A DNA stretch of 47,500 nucleotides from positions 1 through 47,500 of the forward strand of contig CAUYUJ010005033.1 in NCBI GenBank assembly GCA_963575745.1, written 5' to 3'. The notes beneath the pieces are model-generated. The model was not told where the DNA came from, searched no databases, and worked only from the letters and a program-made list of their open reading frames with translations. Positions 8,932 to 17,695 of the stretch are shown here, piece by piece. The position numbers and the translations under genes are program-made. The stretch comes from Prorocentrum cordatum (taxonomy: Eukaryota > Sar > Dinophyceae > Prorocentrales > Prorocentraceae). Position 1 is the first letter of the stretch; every line of letters starts with the position of its first letter.

Positions 8932-8946
8932 AAAGCCCGTATTCAT

Positions 8947-9030
8947 ACCGCAGCTTTCATGTCAGCACGCAGGACTGGTCCCAGCCATCCTCCGCTCGGT
9001 GGCATCACTCTCGAGCGAGGCAACATGCTC
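8947..9030 (+). repeat. Dispersed repeat H, copy 3
   Basis: TGTCAGCACGCAGGACTGGT, CCGCTCGGTGGCATCACTCT and CGAGCGAGGCAACATGCTC. Very close to copy 2, so recently related. Confidence 0.75.
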
Positions 9031-9032
9031 TC

Positions 9033-9205
9033 CCGGAGAAAGAAAGAATGGCATAAACATACGCTTTCGACGGTCCGCGCGGATCTTCTGGATCTGCTCG
9101 AGGACCCCCCCCTCCCTGGGGCGCGGGGCGCGCCAGGGGCGGCGCTGGAGGCGCCGCCCGGGGGGGGCCCGCGCCGATCCAAGAAGTCCGCGCGGAGCGC
9201 CGAAA
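9033..9205 (+). mobile_element. Double-hairpin element family B, copy 1
   Basis: Leader GGCATAAACATACGC, then GACGGTCCGCGCGGATCTTC mirrored by GATCCAAGAAGTCCGCGCGG. Two smaller hairpins lie between the arms: a GGCGCG-GGCGCGCC type (hp1), then GGCGGCGCTGGAGGCGCCGCC type (hp2). Order hp1-hp2, taken as forward. Confidence 0.75.
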
Positions 9206-9412
9206 CGGGACGCACAGAGGCGTACTGATACAATGTCCTCCTTGGAGCGCGCGTCCGACCAGAACATACTAGCAGACCCATCTTGTAGCATATCGTTTCC
9301 CGAGCGGGGTGGCCAGAAAGCGCCCGCCACGACGCATATACTGTCAGATTTCTCGGTGCGCGCGTCGCCCCTCGGGGGGCGACGCACACCTGGTAGTGGT
9401 ATGTTGGGGTGA
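9206..9412 (+). mobile_element. MITE-like family I, copy 1
   Basis: Opens GTACTGATACAATGTCCTCC and closes CACACCTGGTAGTGGTATGT, partly inverted with each other. A long middle is shared with 28172-28385, including TATCGTTTCCCGAGCGG and GCCAGAAAGCGCCCGCC. It abuts element B1. Confidence 0.65.
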
Positions 9413-9646
9413 CGCCGACGAGAGACTACGTCTACGCCGGTTCTTGTCCTTCGATCTCCCCCCGCACAGAAGGGGAGGCTCCCCCCCCCCTCCTGCTTGG
9501 CGTCCCGGATGCGCGCCGACAGCGCCGCGCTCGGGTTCGCGCAGTCCTGCTTCGGGGCCAGGGGCGCACGCCGAGCCCCCCCTCCCCGAGGGGGGGCGGA
9601 CGGGACCCTGCCCAGGAGAGGGGGGGGGGCGGGCTCGACCTGGGAC
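9413..9646. other. GC-rich spacer, no gene recognised
   Basis: C-rich and G-rich stretches including CCCCCCC-GGGGGGG complementary runs. No domain in any frame. Confidence 0.3.
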
Positions 9647-9805
9647 CTAGGGGGACAGCAAACGGCATACACACAGACTGTCGACGGTCCGCGCGGATGC
9701 CTCGGATCCGCGCTGGAGCCCCCCTCCCTGGCGCGCGGAGCGCGCCAGGGGCGGGGGGGCCCAGCGCGGACCGTCGACAGTTTATGTTTATGTATATCAG
9801 AGCGT
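9647..9805 (+). mobile_element. Element B, copy 2 (single inner hairpin)
   Basis: ACTGTCGACGGTCCGCGC is perfectly mirrored by GCGCGGACCGTCGACAGT. The outer leader CATACACAC is mirrored by TATGTTTATGTAT. Only the hp1-type inner hairpin GGCGCGCGGAGCGCGCC is present; hp2 is absent. Confidence 0.8.
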
Positions 9806-9807
9806 GA

Positions 9808-9960
9808 ATTACCTCCCCCACTTTCGCTTCCAGGCAAAACCAAGCCATACCACGCGCCTCCTCGTCAAGCGGCCTGACCAGTACAGGCCGCAATTTGGCC
9901 TTGCTTGGTATCTCTTGGAAGCGAGGGTGGTCAAAAGCGAGGTAGGTATGTTTCCCTCCG
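9808..9960 (-). pseudogene. Coding-like repeat BB, copy 1
   Basis: On the minus strand this encodes LRPVLVRPLDEEARG then MAWFCLEAKVGEV without a stop. A second copy at 32005-32225 (plus strand) encodes PDGQARGVTWLCLEATAG. The shared peptide frame is ARGxxWxCLEAxxG, with substitutions that keep residue class, so the repeat once coded for protein. In both places it sits directly against a B element. The protein is not recognised. Indels break the frame further left. Confidence 0.45.
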
Positions 9961-10350
9961 AGTCTATTTGTGCCGGCTGCTGCTCTTCGAGGGTCGGGCC
10001 CCTGGCAGCGGACTCGAATGCTTCGGGGCGGGGCGGGCCAGCAAGCCCCCAATCGGCGATGAGTGGGCGACGAGCGGTCGATGCCTGCCCCCCTGATCCT
10101 ACGGTAGGGGACAATAAACCTTCCACAAGAAACCCAACCCTGCGGAGACCTCAGGACGTTCACCGAGTTTTGGTGTGGGAACGTCACGCTTTCTATTGCA
10201 ACTCCATGCCCGAGTGGCATCGCAGCCTCTCGAGGACGCTGCAGGAGAAGCCCCAATCCTTCAAGCACCTACAAGCAAATCAACGTCTGTTCGCCTTGTC
10301 GCCGTTTCTCTCCTGCTCAGCTTTACGCCCTCAAGGTGGCTCCAAGATGG
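9961..10350. other. Unique sequence, weak coding character
   Basis: The minus-strand frame that includes BB stays open back to about 10268 but has no recognisable domain. From about 10300 there is P-like sequence (CTCAAGGTGGCTCCAAGATG). Confidence 0.35.
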
Positions 10351-10354
10351 CTCA

Positions 10355-10612
10355 AGAAGGAGGAGGAGGAGGAGGAGGAGGAGGAGGAGGAGGAGGAGGA
10401 GATGGAGGAGGAGGATGAGGAGGGGGAGGGGGAGGGGAGGAGGAGGAGGAGGAAGTAGGGAGAGGGAGGAGAGGAGGGGAGAGGGGAGGAGGAGAAGGAG
10501 AGAGGGAGGGAGGGAGGGAGGGAGGGAGGGAGGAAGGGAGGAGGAGTAGTAGGAGTAGGAGTAGGAGGAGGAGGAGGAGGAGGAGGAGGAAGAGGAGGAG
10601 GAGGAGAAGACC
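10355..10612 (+). repeat. (GAG/GGA)n tract with GGGA section
   Basis: Purine-only repeat with a (GGGA)n segment near 10505-10535 and GTAGGA interruptions near 10545-10565. Confidence 0.95.
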
Positions 10613-10974
10613 CAAGGGACGCCCGATATGCACCCGACATGGTCACAAGAGCGTCGCGTTTCAGCAGCGTCCCGATACTGCCCCACTGTGTGACTTTTTG
10701 GGCTCCAGAGGGGCGACGGAGTCCAGCCCCCCCTTCTTTGATCGACGTCCTGTAAGATAGCCCCTAGAGGGCATGCAAAGCTGCTAAGCAGGCTCCCAGA
10801 GCAAAGGTCAGCAACTGCATTTATGTTTGCATCGTCGTCGCCGTCGTGGTCGCCATCGCGCTCTCCCCAATCCTGCTCATCATCCCCCTCCTCCTCCGTA
10901 TCATCCTCCACCGACCTCGCCTTCTCTCAACCACGGTGATACATACTTGAATAATAATGTGTTCACTCACGCTC
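10613..10974. other. Unique spacer; P landmark copy
   Basis: Contains CTTCTTTGATCGACGTCCTG near 10734, a near copy of the landmark in the 5.4-6.1 kb P block. Nothing coding is recognised. Confidence 0.4.
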
Positions 10975-11075
10975 ATCCTTCTCCTGCTCGCCTTCCTCCT
11001 CCTCTTTCTCCTCCTCCTCCTGCTCCTCTCACTCCTCCATCATCCTTCCTCCTCTGCCCTTCCTAGCTTGACAAT
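10975..11075 (+). repeat. (CTC)n tract
   Basis: Imperfect pyrimidine triplets, partly CTCCTG. Confidence 0.85.
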
Positions 11076-11139
11076 TTACTCCTGGGCCTGGTGAAGCTTA
11101 TCCCAAGCTTCGGCTTGACGGCTTCCCCAATCCTTGATT

Positions 11140-11222
11140 GCAAGAATTCTGCTCCCCCCACTTCCTTGATCAAAGCGGCTTGGCTGGGCATCGGTGCTGG
11201 ATGGGTTGGTGGGGATACACGA
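11140..11222 (+). repeat. Dispersed repeat O, copy 2
   Basis: Pairs with 6285-6375 through GGATGGGTTGGTGGGGATAC and the CTGCTCCCCCCACTTCC anchor. Confidence 0.55.
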
Positions 11223-11889
11223 AACGGCAATTCGTAACTACTTTCGGGAAGGGGGAACTATGTGGTACAATGAACCCGTTCATGCAGGACCCAATCGTGT
11301 GGGACTCCACGGGATCAAGCCATATGTTGGGGACCTCACGGGAACCATATGGGATGGGACCCTTCTTTTGGCTGGCAACATGCGACATTCCCCGCGACCA
11401 ATGCCAATGCAGGTGGGGCTCGTGTGGGGTAGGAACCTACGAGAGGAAACCCTGTGACTGACAACATCCGACTTCCTGGCGGTCAGGGCCAGATCATTAC
11501 AGAGCAGGTCTGGATCCCTGAATGCAAGCACTGGTTTGGGGGAAAACGTTTCCTCCTTCCCGATTCCTGCTGCCGACAGCGTAGGGGCAGCGCTTGGGGC
11601 AGCTATGCGAGCTCGCCACGGTCCTTCAATGTGCCTCGGTCCATCGCGGCGGCCTGGATATCCGGGTCCTGCCTCAGGGGGGCGGGCAACATTTTGCATC
11701 ACGTCTCCACGTCGTCCTCCTTCCCCTTGCGCCGTGCTCAGCAGGCTTGTGGCTTCACCTGGAACGTGGCCGCTGCACCTTTGGCCGTCGCATCTTGGAT
11801 GTGCACGGATTCTCCCTCCCTCTCTCTCTCTCTCTCCTCTTTTCCTGCGCGCATCATACAACTGCGTGCCAGCGTGGGCCCCAAATAGT
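11223..11889. other. Unique sequence, no recognised gene
   Basis: Lower-complexity TGGGA/ATATG variants at 11290-11370, then generic GC-rich sequence and a short CT run near 11815-11840. Long frames on both strands continue into the CTC block and are not trusted. Confidence 0.35.
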
Positions 11890-12045
11890 GAGTCAGTGCG
11901 CAGTGACTGTGCAAGCTGCACTGTGCAACACATGTGGCGGAAGCTGTGCTGCAGGCTACGTGGTACAGTCTTCGTGGCGCAAGCAGTGTGGTACAAGCTA
12001 TGTGCTGCAGGGTGTGCGGTGCAGGCTGACATGTGGGCGGCGACC
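11890..12045 (+). repeat. Decayed TGTGC/GCAGGCT short-period array
   Basis: Variants of TGTGCTGCAGGCT, GTGGTACAAGC and GTGCGGTGCAGGCTG follow each other without a stable period. Probably an old minisatellite. Confidence 0.5.
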
Positions 12046-12087
12046 AGTCGAACCCTGTGCTGGCCCAACCAACGCAGGAGGCACCCA

Positions 12088-12767
12088 CGAAGCGCCCACG
12101 GAGCGAAAGCCCGGAACCCCCTGCTGGCGCACGAAGGGCCACCCTCCTCCTCCTCCTCCTCCTCCTCCTCCTCCTCCTCTTCCATCCTCCTCTCCTCCTG
12201 CTCCTGCTCCTCCTCCTCCTCCTCCTCCTCCTCCTCCCTCCTCCTCCTCCTCCTCCCTCCTCCTCCTCCTTCCTCCTCCTCCTCCTCCCCCCCCTCCTCC
12301 TCCTCTGCCTCCTCCTCCTCCTCTCTCCTCCTCCTCCTCTCTCCTCCTCTCCTCTCCTCCTCTCTCCCTCCTCTCCCTCCTCCTCCCCTCCTCCTCCTCC
12401 TCCTCCTCCTCCTCCTCCTCCTCCTCCTTCTCCTCCTCCTCCTCCTCCTCCTCCTCTCCTCCTCCTCCTCCTCTTCTCTCTCTCCTCTCTCCTCCCTCTG
12501 CCTCCTCCTCCTCCCTCTCTCTCTCCCTCCCTCCCTCCCTCCCTCCCTCCCTCCCCCCTCCCTCCCTCCCTCCCTCCCTCCCTCCCCTCCTCCTCCTCCT
12601 CCTCCTCCTCCCTCCTCCTCCTCCTCCTCCTCCTCCTCTCCTCCCTCCTCCTCCTCCTCCTCCCTCCCTCCTCCTCCTCCTCCCCCTCCTCCTGCTCCCC
12701 CTCCTCCTCCCCCTCCTCCTGCTCCTCCTCCTCCTCCTCCTCCTCCTCCTCCTCGAAGCGCCCACGG
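12088..12767 (+). repeat. Long (CTC)n block between 14-bp direct repeats
   Basis: CGAAGCGCCCACGG occurs at 12088-12101 and again at 12754-12767. Between them lies about 610 bp of CTC, CCCT and CT repeats (from 12141). The flanking direct repeat suggests the block arose with, or was duplicated into, its target sequence. Open frames here encode Ser/Leu/Pro or Glu/Arg/Gly runs only. Confidence 0.85.
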
Positions 12768-12983
12768 GCGGCCACGGGGCGGGCACTGTCTGGGAGACCT
12801 CCGTGCCGCGAGGCCCCTGGTGGAGTGCCCTCGGCTCCTCTTGAGGTGCGTGCAGCAAGCATCGGGGATCTCAGGAGAGCCCAGAATCGAATCTTAGGAG
12901 GCAACTGCTGGGAGGTTGTCGTCGGAAAAATTGAGGAGGACCAAGCCTCACTTGGGAGCTGTTATGCCGGAGTGGGCCTCGGA

Positions 12984-13062
12984 CTAAGCGGGATTAAGCC
13001 AGATTAAGCGGGATTAAGCGGGATTAAGCCGGATTAAGCGGGATTAAGCTGGATTAAGCCGG
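12984..13062 (+). repeat. Decamer tandem array GGATTAAGCS
   Basis: At least eight 10-bp units, alternating GGGATTAAGC and CGGATTAAGC types. Related isolated units lie near 16735-16765. Confidence 0.9.
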
Positions 13063-13104
13063 ATTTCGGACCAGGGCGAAAACAGGATTTTACCTCCCAG
13101 GAAT

Positions 13105-13196
13105 TGCATCCGAACGAATCAATACGAATCGGAATCCCAAGTCAGATCGAATCGGACTCGGAAGCCATCGAAGTCGAATCGAATCGGAGGAATCGA
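13105..13196 (+). repeat. Degenerate CGAATCGGA array
   Basis: Imperfect repeats of CGAATCGGAATC and GTCGAATCGAATCGG, irregular spacing. Confidence 0.7.
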
Positions 13197-13204
13197 AGTG
13201 AAGC

Positions 13205-13394
13205 CTGGAGGATCTACTAACCCGGGTCAGTCCAGACCCGGGGTCAATCAGGCCTTGCAGGGTCCTGCGAGATCCTGCAGGATCCCGCAGGATCCTGCAC
13301 CCAAAACCGGGTCAATGCGACCCTGGACCTGCAGGATCCTGCAAGATCCGGCGCTCTGACTGACCCCCGTTTGCATTGACCCCCGTCTCTTGAG
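13205..13394 (+). mobile_element. TIR element family A, copy 2
   Basis: TAACCCGGGTCAGTCCAGAC at the left is mirrored by CTGACCCCCGTTTGCATTGA at the right. The interior has three GCAGGATC-type dyads. Confidence 0.75.
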
Positions 13395-13429
13395 CCACGA
13401 AAGTGTTGCAAATGTTCCTTGAAAGGGCC

Positions 13430-13640
13430 CAGGCCGATGAATTCCTGGAACTCCCGACCTCCCTCAGATGGCCACAGGAAGGCTCAAAGCCAACCCGACG
13501 TGGCCCCAAGACGCAAGCTAGACAGCGCCAGAAACCTGCCCGATTGGCCGAAGCCCACTCCAGCCGGCCGCAATACCCTCGGAGATGGCCCGAAGAACTC
13601 CAGCAGGCTCTCAAGAAACCTCCCAGCAAGCTCCTGGGAG
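13430..13640 (+). repeat. Degenerate array P, block
   Basis: GGCCCCAAGACGCAAG, TGGCCCGAAGAACTCCAG and TCAAGAAACCTCCCAG variants. Similar in type to the 5.4-6.1 kb block but GC-richer. Confidence 0.45.
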
Positions 13641-14203
13641 GCGAGAACACCCCGATGCCGCACGTTGCGGTCTTCTGCTGCATGGAATAATCACATGCTG
13701 CATGCTGCGGCCTCTGTCCCACTGGGGAGGCGAGCTGGCGCGTGTTGCTGGCCCCCCGGGACCGGAGGGAGACGCCCATCAGATCTTCCGGTCATCTCGA
13801 GCCCACGAAGCAGCGCGTCGCACGCTGCCCCCCTCGGGGCGAGAGCTGCCACGTGCTGCGACCCCCTGGGGGCAGCTCTCGCGCGGATGCTGCGCTTTGG
13901 CACGGCGGCGGAGCCCGCCCACCGGGCACCTCCTGGCAGCTGCCCCCGGAGGCGGCGGAGCAGGAGGCGGGAGCAGGGCGGCGAGGGGCGGGAGGGTCGG
14001 ATCGGATCGGCCTCCCACGGAAGCAGCGCGCAGGACCCTGGCTGCCAGGGGGCGTGGGGGGGGCGAGGCTGGATGCACATGGGGGAGCAGGGGGGGCGAG
14101 CAGGGGCGGGCAAGAGGGAGGGACCAGGGGAGCAGGGGGTCAAGGGGGGCAGCAGGGGCGAGCGAGAGGGGGAGCAGGGGAGCAAATGGGGGCAGCAGGG
14201 GCC
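13641..14203. other. GC-rich stretch with GGGGAGCAG repeats
   Basis: From about 14080 irregular GGGGAGCAGGGG and GGGCAGCAGGGG units dominate. Before that, generic GC-rich sequence is open in several frames. No gene can be supported. Confidence 0.45.
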
Positions 14204-14292
14204 TCCTCCTCCTCCTCCTCCTCCTCCTCCTCCTCCCCGTCCTCCTCCTCCCCGTCCTCCTCCTCCTCCTCCCCCCTCCTCCCCCTCCTCCT
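14204..14292 (+). repeat. (CTC)n tract with CCGT interruptions
   Basis: Pyrimidine triplets. On the minus strand it follows directly after an exon-like segment. Confidence 0.9.
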
Positions 14293-14309
14293 CCAACCAC
14301 GCATCCCCC

Positions 14310-14457
14310 CCCAACTCTGCCCACGGCGACGGCTCCGCGGCCCGGCGCGGGAGGCTGCCTGCGGAAGACGTCCACCGAGCGCTCGTCCAGGCGGGGGTTC
14401 TCCCGGATGAACTTCTCCACCTCCTGTGGACGCCCGAGGCTGGGGGCGGACAACATA
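14310..14457 (-). pseudogene. Exon-like helical motif segment
   Basis: Minus-strand frame reads QEVEKFIRENPRLDERSVDV then FRRQPPAPGRG. The pattern VxxFIxxNxxLDERxxxxxRxxPP resembles a short helical repeat I recall from many dinoflagellate proteins; that comparison is from memory and untested. A possible 3' splice site GTCCACAG precedes the GAG codon (about 14424). The frame then runs into a GGC/CTC tract that would encode only Gly/Arg, so the exon is cut off or ends there. Likely a relic or isolated exon. Confidence 0.4.
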
Positions 14458-14617
14458 GGTAGGACATGGTACAGTCGGACTCGCTTGGACAGGACACGCG
14501 AGAGGACACAAGACCCTTCCGAGGGCCATATTGCCACAGGAATGTAGGAAACATGGGTCGCGAGACACAGGACACAAGGGTACCCTTGATTTGGCAGGGT
14601 CGACCAACTAATATGGG

Positions 14618-14828
14618 CCGACTGTACGATGCCCAACGTCAACTGCCGTCCAACACCGACAGCGGTCACTGTTGGGCAGGCGGCCTGTGGTCTGAAGTGG
14701 GCAGCGACCGCGATGACCCCGACAGCGAATCCGGCTCAAAATGGACAGGAACTGCTGTCGATCTTCATACCCATTCTTTATCCCATTCTGAGCGTTCCGA
14801 ACTCTAGCCTTGAGATCCGACGTCTCGA
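14618..14828 (+). repeat. Dispersed repeat G, copy 3
   Basis: ACTGTACGATGCCCAACGTC, GACAGCGGTCACTGTTGGGC and GGAACTGCTGTCGATCTTCA follow the same order as the copy at 1860. The hairpin pairing is weaker than in copy 1. Confidence 0.65.
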
Positions 14829-14991
14829 AAAGAATGACGCATCGTGCAAAAAATCACGATTGGAGCCCCAACCCGCATCTGCCTGCGCTAGTTTTCGAGC
14901 CAGATCGATCTGTGAGGGTCTCGGGGCTCGAGTCTGGGCGAAAACGCCCAGATCGGAAAAACTGAGGCGCCAGGATCTCAGGGAGCGTGTG
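14829..14991. other. Unique spacer
   Basis: No recognisable feature between repeat G and element E. Confidence 0.3.
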
Positions 14992-15167
14992 CAGTCGGGG
15001 CGTTGACCTAAGGAATCCTAAATAAGGAACGAGGCCCCTTTTCTCCATAAGTTAACCTTCGATTTCGTATCGAAAACCTAAGGACAATCTAAGGCAAGCT
15101 GCGAAACACTTAAGGAACGCGGAGCCCCTCCCAAACGAAAAGGGTTCCTTCTTCAGGGCCCCGACTG
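14992..15167 (+). mobile_element. MITE family E, copy 1 (176 bp)
   Basis: Starts CAGTCGGGGCGTTGACCTAA and ends AGGGCCCCGACTG, inverted, with inner AAGGAATCC opposite GGGTTCCTT. TA follows the right end; the left flank is TG, one change from TA. The body carries CCTAAGG repeats and ATTTCGTATCGAAAACC. Identical length to copies 2 and 3. Ends beginning TA-CAGT fit Tc1/mariner derivatives. Confidence 0.85.
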
Positions 15168-15559
15168 TAGTCAAGAGGCGCCGTATCTATCGCATCGATC
15201 CTCCAGCGCAGCCCGCCGCCGCTGCTCCGGCTCCTGGCGCGCGGGTCGGGCGGTTGCCAGAGGTGTCCCTGGCCCAACGTTCCCCCAGGAGTTGCAAGGC
15301 CCCCGTGGCCTCTAGAACACCCCTAACGAGGCCCAAGCGGCCCCAGGGGCTCCAAAATGGCATGCCAAACTGGGGGCACCTTCTGGTTCCGGGCAACGGG
15401 GGTCTTTTGTAACGGGGCCTCACCAACAAATGCAATAGTTCATCCTGTGGCTCTTGGCGCGAGACCTCGCTGACGGGCCAGCGATGCCACATGCAACGCG
15501 CTCTGCCCGCATCCAGCACGACCCAGCACGAAGAACCACACGAACTGTTGCGCATCTTT
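15168..15559. other. Unique GC-rich spacer
   Basis: P-like phrases (GAGGCCCAAGCGGCCCCAGG) near 15330. Otherwise nothing recognised. Confidence 0.35.
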
Positions 15560-15745
15560 GCTCGGGGATCTGCTGACCCGGGTCAATCCAGACCCGGATC
15601 AGTCAGGCTCTGCAGGATCCTGCAAGATCCTGCAGGATCCTGCACCCAAGCCCGGGTCAATGCGACCCTGGAACTGCGGGATCCTGCAGGACCCGGCGCT
15701 CTGGCTGACCCCCCGTTTGCACTGGACCCCCGTCACCCGAGCCCT
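15560..15745 (+). mobile_element. TIR element family A, copy 3
   Basis: CTGACCCGGGTCAATCCAGA opposite CTGACCCCCCGTTTGCACTG. Contains GCAGGATCCTGC dyads. Its right edge coincides with the start of element C copy 3. Confidence 0.75.
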
Positions 15746-15780
15746 GATTTGAAGGACCGCCTAAGGCGGTCCTTCAAATC
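15746..15780. repeat. Perfect 17-bp-arm palindrome
   Basis: GATTTGAAGGACCGCCT, one central A, then the exact reverse complement. It replaces the usual left end of family C. Such a perfect dyad amid decayed sequence suggests a recent origin or repair product. Confidence 0.95.
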
Positions 15781-15925
15781 GTGGTTTAGTGAAAACGTGG
15801 TTTAGCGGGCCCAAACCTGGCGGGCGCAAGCCTGGAAAACAACGGCCACGGCGCCCTCTCGAAAGCCGAAAACGGACAATTCACTAATCGACGTGTCACT
15901 GCTGGGGGTTCTGTCCAACCCCCGA
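15746..15925 (+). mobile_element. MITE family C, copy 3 (altered left end)
   Basis: From about 15781 it follows family C (TTTAGTGAAAACG, GCGCCCTCTCGAAAG, AATCGACGTGTCACTG) and ends CCAACCCCCGA. The left terminus is the palindrome instead of TCGGCGGTGGAC. GCCCT (15741-15745) and GCCTT (15926-15930) may be a diverged 5-bp duplication. Confidence 0.7.
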
Positions 15926-15930
15926 GCCTT

Positions 15931-16260
15931 TGCAGAAGGCCCGCTGGCCCGAACCCCACATGGGGCACGTCCAGCAGCCCCGCGACGCCGGGGGGGGGGG
16001 AACCGCGGCGCGCCGCGCCACGGCCCCGCGGGCTGCACCCCGAGGCCGCGCTGCGCGGGCGCCGCGGGCGCGGCTGCGGCTGCGGCTGCCGGCGGCACGG
16101 TGTTGCAGCAGGCGTCGCCTCGCCGTCTCGCGGGTTCGTTCCCAGCGGGGGGGACCGCGCGCGCGTGCACAGTCAAGGCTGAGAAAACAGGTGCGCGGCA
16201 GTGGTGCGAGCTCCTCGGGCGCCCGTGCCGAGGCCTTTTTCGAGCGCGGCAGGGCCCTCG
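15931..16260. other. Very GC-rich island
   Basis: GCGGCTGCGGCTGCGGCTGC repeats near 16070. Several frames are open on both strands by composition, and none is recognisable. Confidence 0.35.
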
Positions 16261-16307
16261 AGAGTAGTCAAGGATGGGCCAGCGAGGCGCGGATGCAAGG
16301 GTAGCCT

Positions 16308-16694
16308 TTGGAAGGTTACGCATCCTTATCATCGGTTTCGACTGTACCCAAAGAACGTGTCTCGCCAATCGAAGTCGAAGAGCCACATGTTGTGTGCTCA
16401 CAGGACAAGGGTCCCCATCAATGGCCACGCCTTTCACAGCCTGGTCATCTCGACGGCCAGGTCTGCTCAACAACGTGGGTTCCCAGATATGGCATCACTC
16501 GCATTCGCAGTTTGCCTCTTCATGCACGTGTGTATAGCGCACACGCGCGGCAACCATCTGGGCCTATGCCTGACGAAGGGGGCTGAGATCTCCCGAAACG
16601 CGTTGCATGCACTAAGCGGCGTCTGGAACTGCGCACTGTGAAACACCTGTGGGTTCCCATCCAAGCGACGAACATCAGCCCGATTGAGCGGCCA
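16308..16694 (+). pseudogene. Decayed coding stretch, one internal stop
   Basis: A single frame is open from about 16308 to TGA at 16584, then continues in the same frame to TGA near 16692. It includes VPKERVSPIEVEEPHVVC, TTWVPRYGITRIRSLPLHAR and, after the stop, DLPKRVACTKRRLELRTVK then HLWVPIQATNISPIERP. Composition is mixed and protein-like, with WVP-type phrases before and after the stop. A competing frame (16201-16641, 146 codons) is also open, so the call is tentative. Family not recognised. Confidence 0.35.
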
Positions 16695-16699
16695 TGAAA

Positions 16700-16990
16700 C
16701 CAGACTAGCCAAGAATTAACCCCGATAAAACCGAATCAAGCGGGATGGGCCTTCTGTAAGCAGGATTATGCCAGATAAGGATGGTTTGCGACAACCAGCG
16801 CCGATGCTCAACTTCAACTCCCAGGAGCTCCCGTCCTCTGAGTGGTTTTTCGAAGCCTTCCCTGAGGATCCCCGAGGACACAGAAAACCTCTCAGAAAGC
16901 TGGCTGGGACAAGGGAAACGGGCCTGAAGCGAGGCGACGTAGCGACCTCACGCGGCGGCGGACGCGGGCCGCCAACGTGGCAGGCCACAT
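16700..16990. other. Spacer with GATTAAGC-type remnants
   Basis: AATCAAGCGGGATGGGCC and AAGCAGGATTATGCC near 16733-16770 resemble the decamer array at 12984. Nothing else is recognised. Confidence 0.4.
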
Positions 16991-17193
16991 CTAGGGAAAC
17001 GAGAATCACATAAACATGACAACTCGGAGGTCCGCGCGGATGTCTCATGATTATCCGCGCTGGGGCCCCCTGGCGGCGCCTCCGGCGCCGCCCCTGGCGC
17101 GCTCCGCGCGCCAGGGAGGAGGGTCTGGCGCGGATCCAAGAAATCCGCGGGGACCTCAAATTGTTTTATTGTTAAGGCACTTGTTGTTCCCCT
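16991..17193 (-). mobile_element. Element B, copy 3 (hp2-hp1 order)
   Basis: Left terminus CTAGGGAAAC with ACATAAACATGAC leader. The right is the complementary TTATTGTTAAGG..GTTCCCCTAA. The arm GGAGGTCCGCGCGGATGTCT is mirrored by CGCGGATCCAAGAAATCCGC. Inner hairpins occur as hp2 (GGCGGCGCCTCCGGCGCCGCC) then hp1, so the element is reversed relative to copy 1. Confidence 0.8.
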
Positions 17194-17199
17194 AACATT

Positions 17200-17374
17200 C
17201 GAGTACGGGATCGACTACAGAATTGATTTTCCCCAGAATTGGTTTTCTCGTCGAATCCGAGAAAACATGCAGAAGTCTCAGTAGACTGCTGGACATTCTA
17301 GGGTTTTCGTCGTAGGTCCGATGGAGAATCAAGTTTGGGGTAAATCAATTTTCTGTAGTCGATCCCCTACTCAA
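17200..17374. mobile_element. Single-copy TIR element CC
   Basis: GAGTACGGGATCGACTACAG on the left matches the reverse complement of CTGTAGTCGATCCCCTACTC on the right; the match extends about 32 bp. AACATT flanks both sides (17194-17199 and 17375-17380). An inner hairpin is GGTTTTCTCG / CGAGAAAACA. It abuts element B3. No second copy was seen in this window. Confidence 0.8.
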
Positions 17375-17380
17375 AACATT

Positions 17381-17532
17381 GGAGACGAGGGCGCTCGCGC
17401 GGGACCCTACGCGGGGCAGCTTGCGCGCCAATGTCGGCGCAGATGACTTCTCTTCTTTTTGCTGCGTCGTTCGTGGGAGCACCACGAGGCACACGAGAAG
17501 GGGAAACGGGGACAGCAGAAGCCTCTCCAATG
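17381..17532. other. Unique spacer
   Basis: No recognisable feature. Confidence 0.3.
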
Positions 17533-17695
17533 AAGGGGCCCTGGGACACACAAATAAATACACACAAATAAAAAGAGCCCCCATATTTTCCCATATTTTC
17601 TGGGTTTTTGTCTTCCCCCCATCTTCTCATATTTTCCCATATTTTCTGAGGAATCGACGATTAATTGTGTCTGTGTGTTTTTTCCCTCCTGATCC
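17533..17695 (+). repeat. Dispersed repeat J, copy 2
   Basis: GGGACACACAAATAAATACA, CCATATTTTCCCATATTTTC, AATCGACGATTAATTGTGTC. Close match to 4135-4290, including the GGGGCCC lead-in. Confidence 0.7.

Noticed and set aside
10335-10360. Possible dinoflagellate spliced-leader relic (ATGGCTCAAG)
   Set aside because: Only about nine bases agree with what I recall of the spliced leader, and the phrase belongs to the P-array vocabulary (CCAAGATGGCTC).
11536-12897. Long open frames (over 400 codons) on both strands through the CTC block
   Set aside because: They are Ser/Leu/Pro or Glu/Arg/Gly runs produced by a triplet repeat that lacks stop codons in most frames. There is no domain and no conserved frame.
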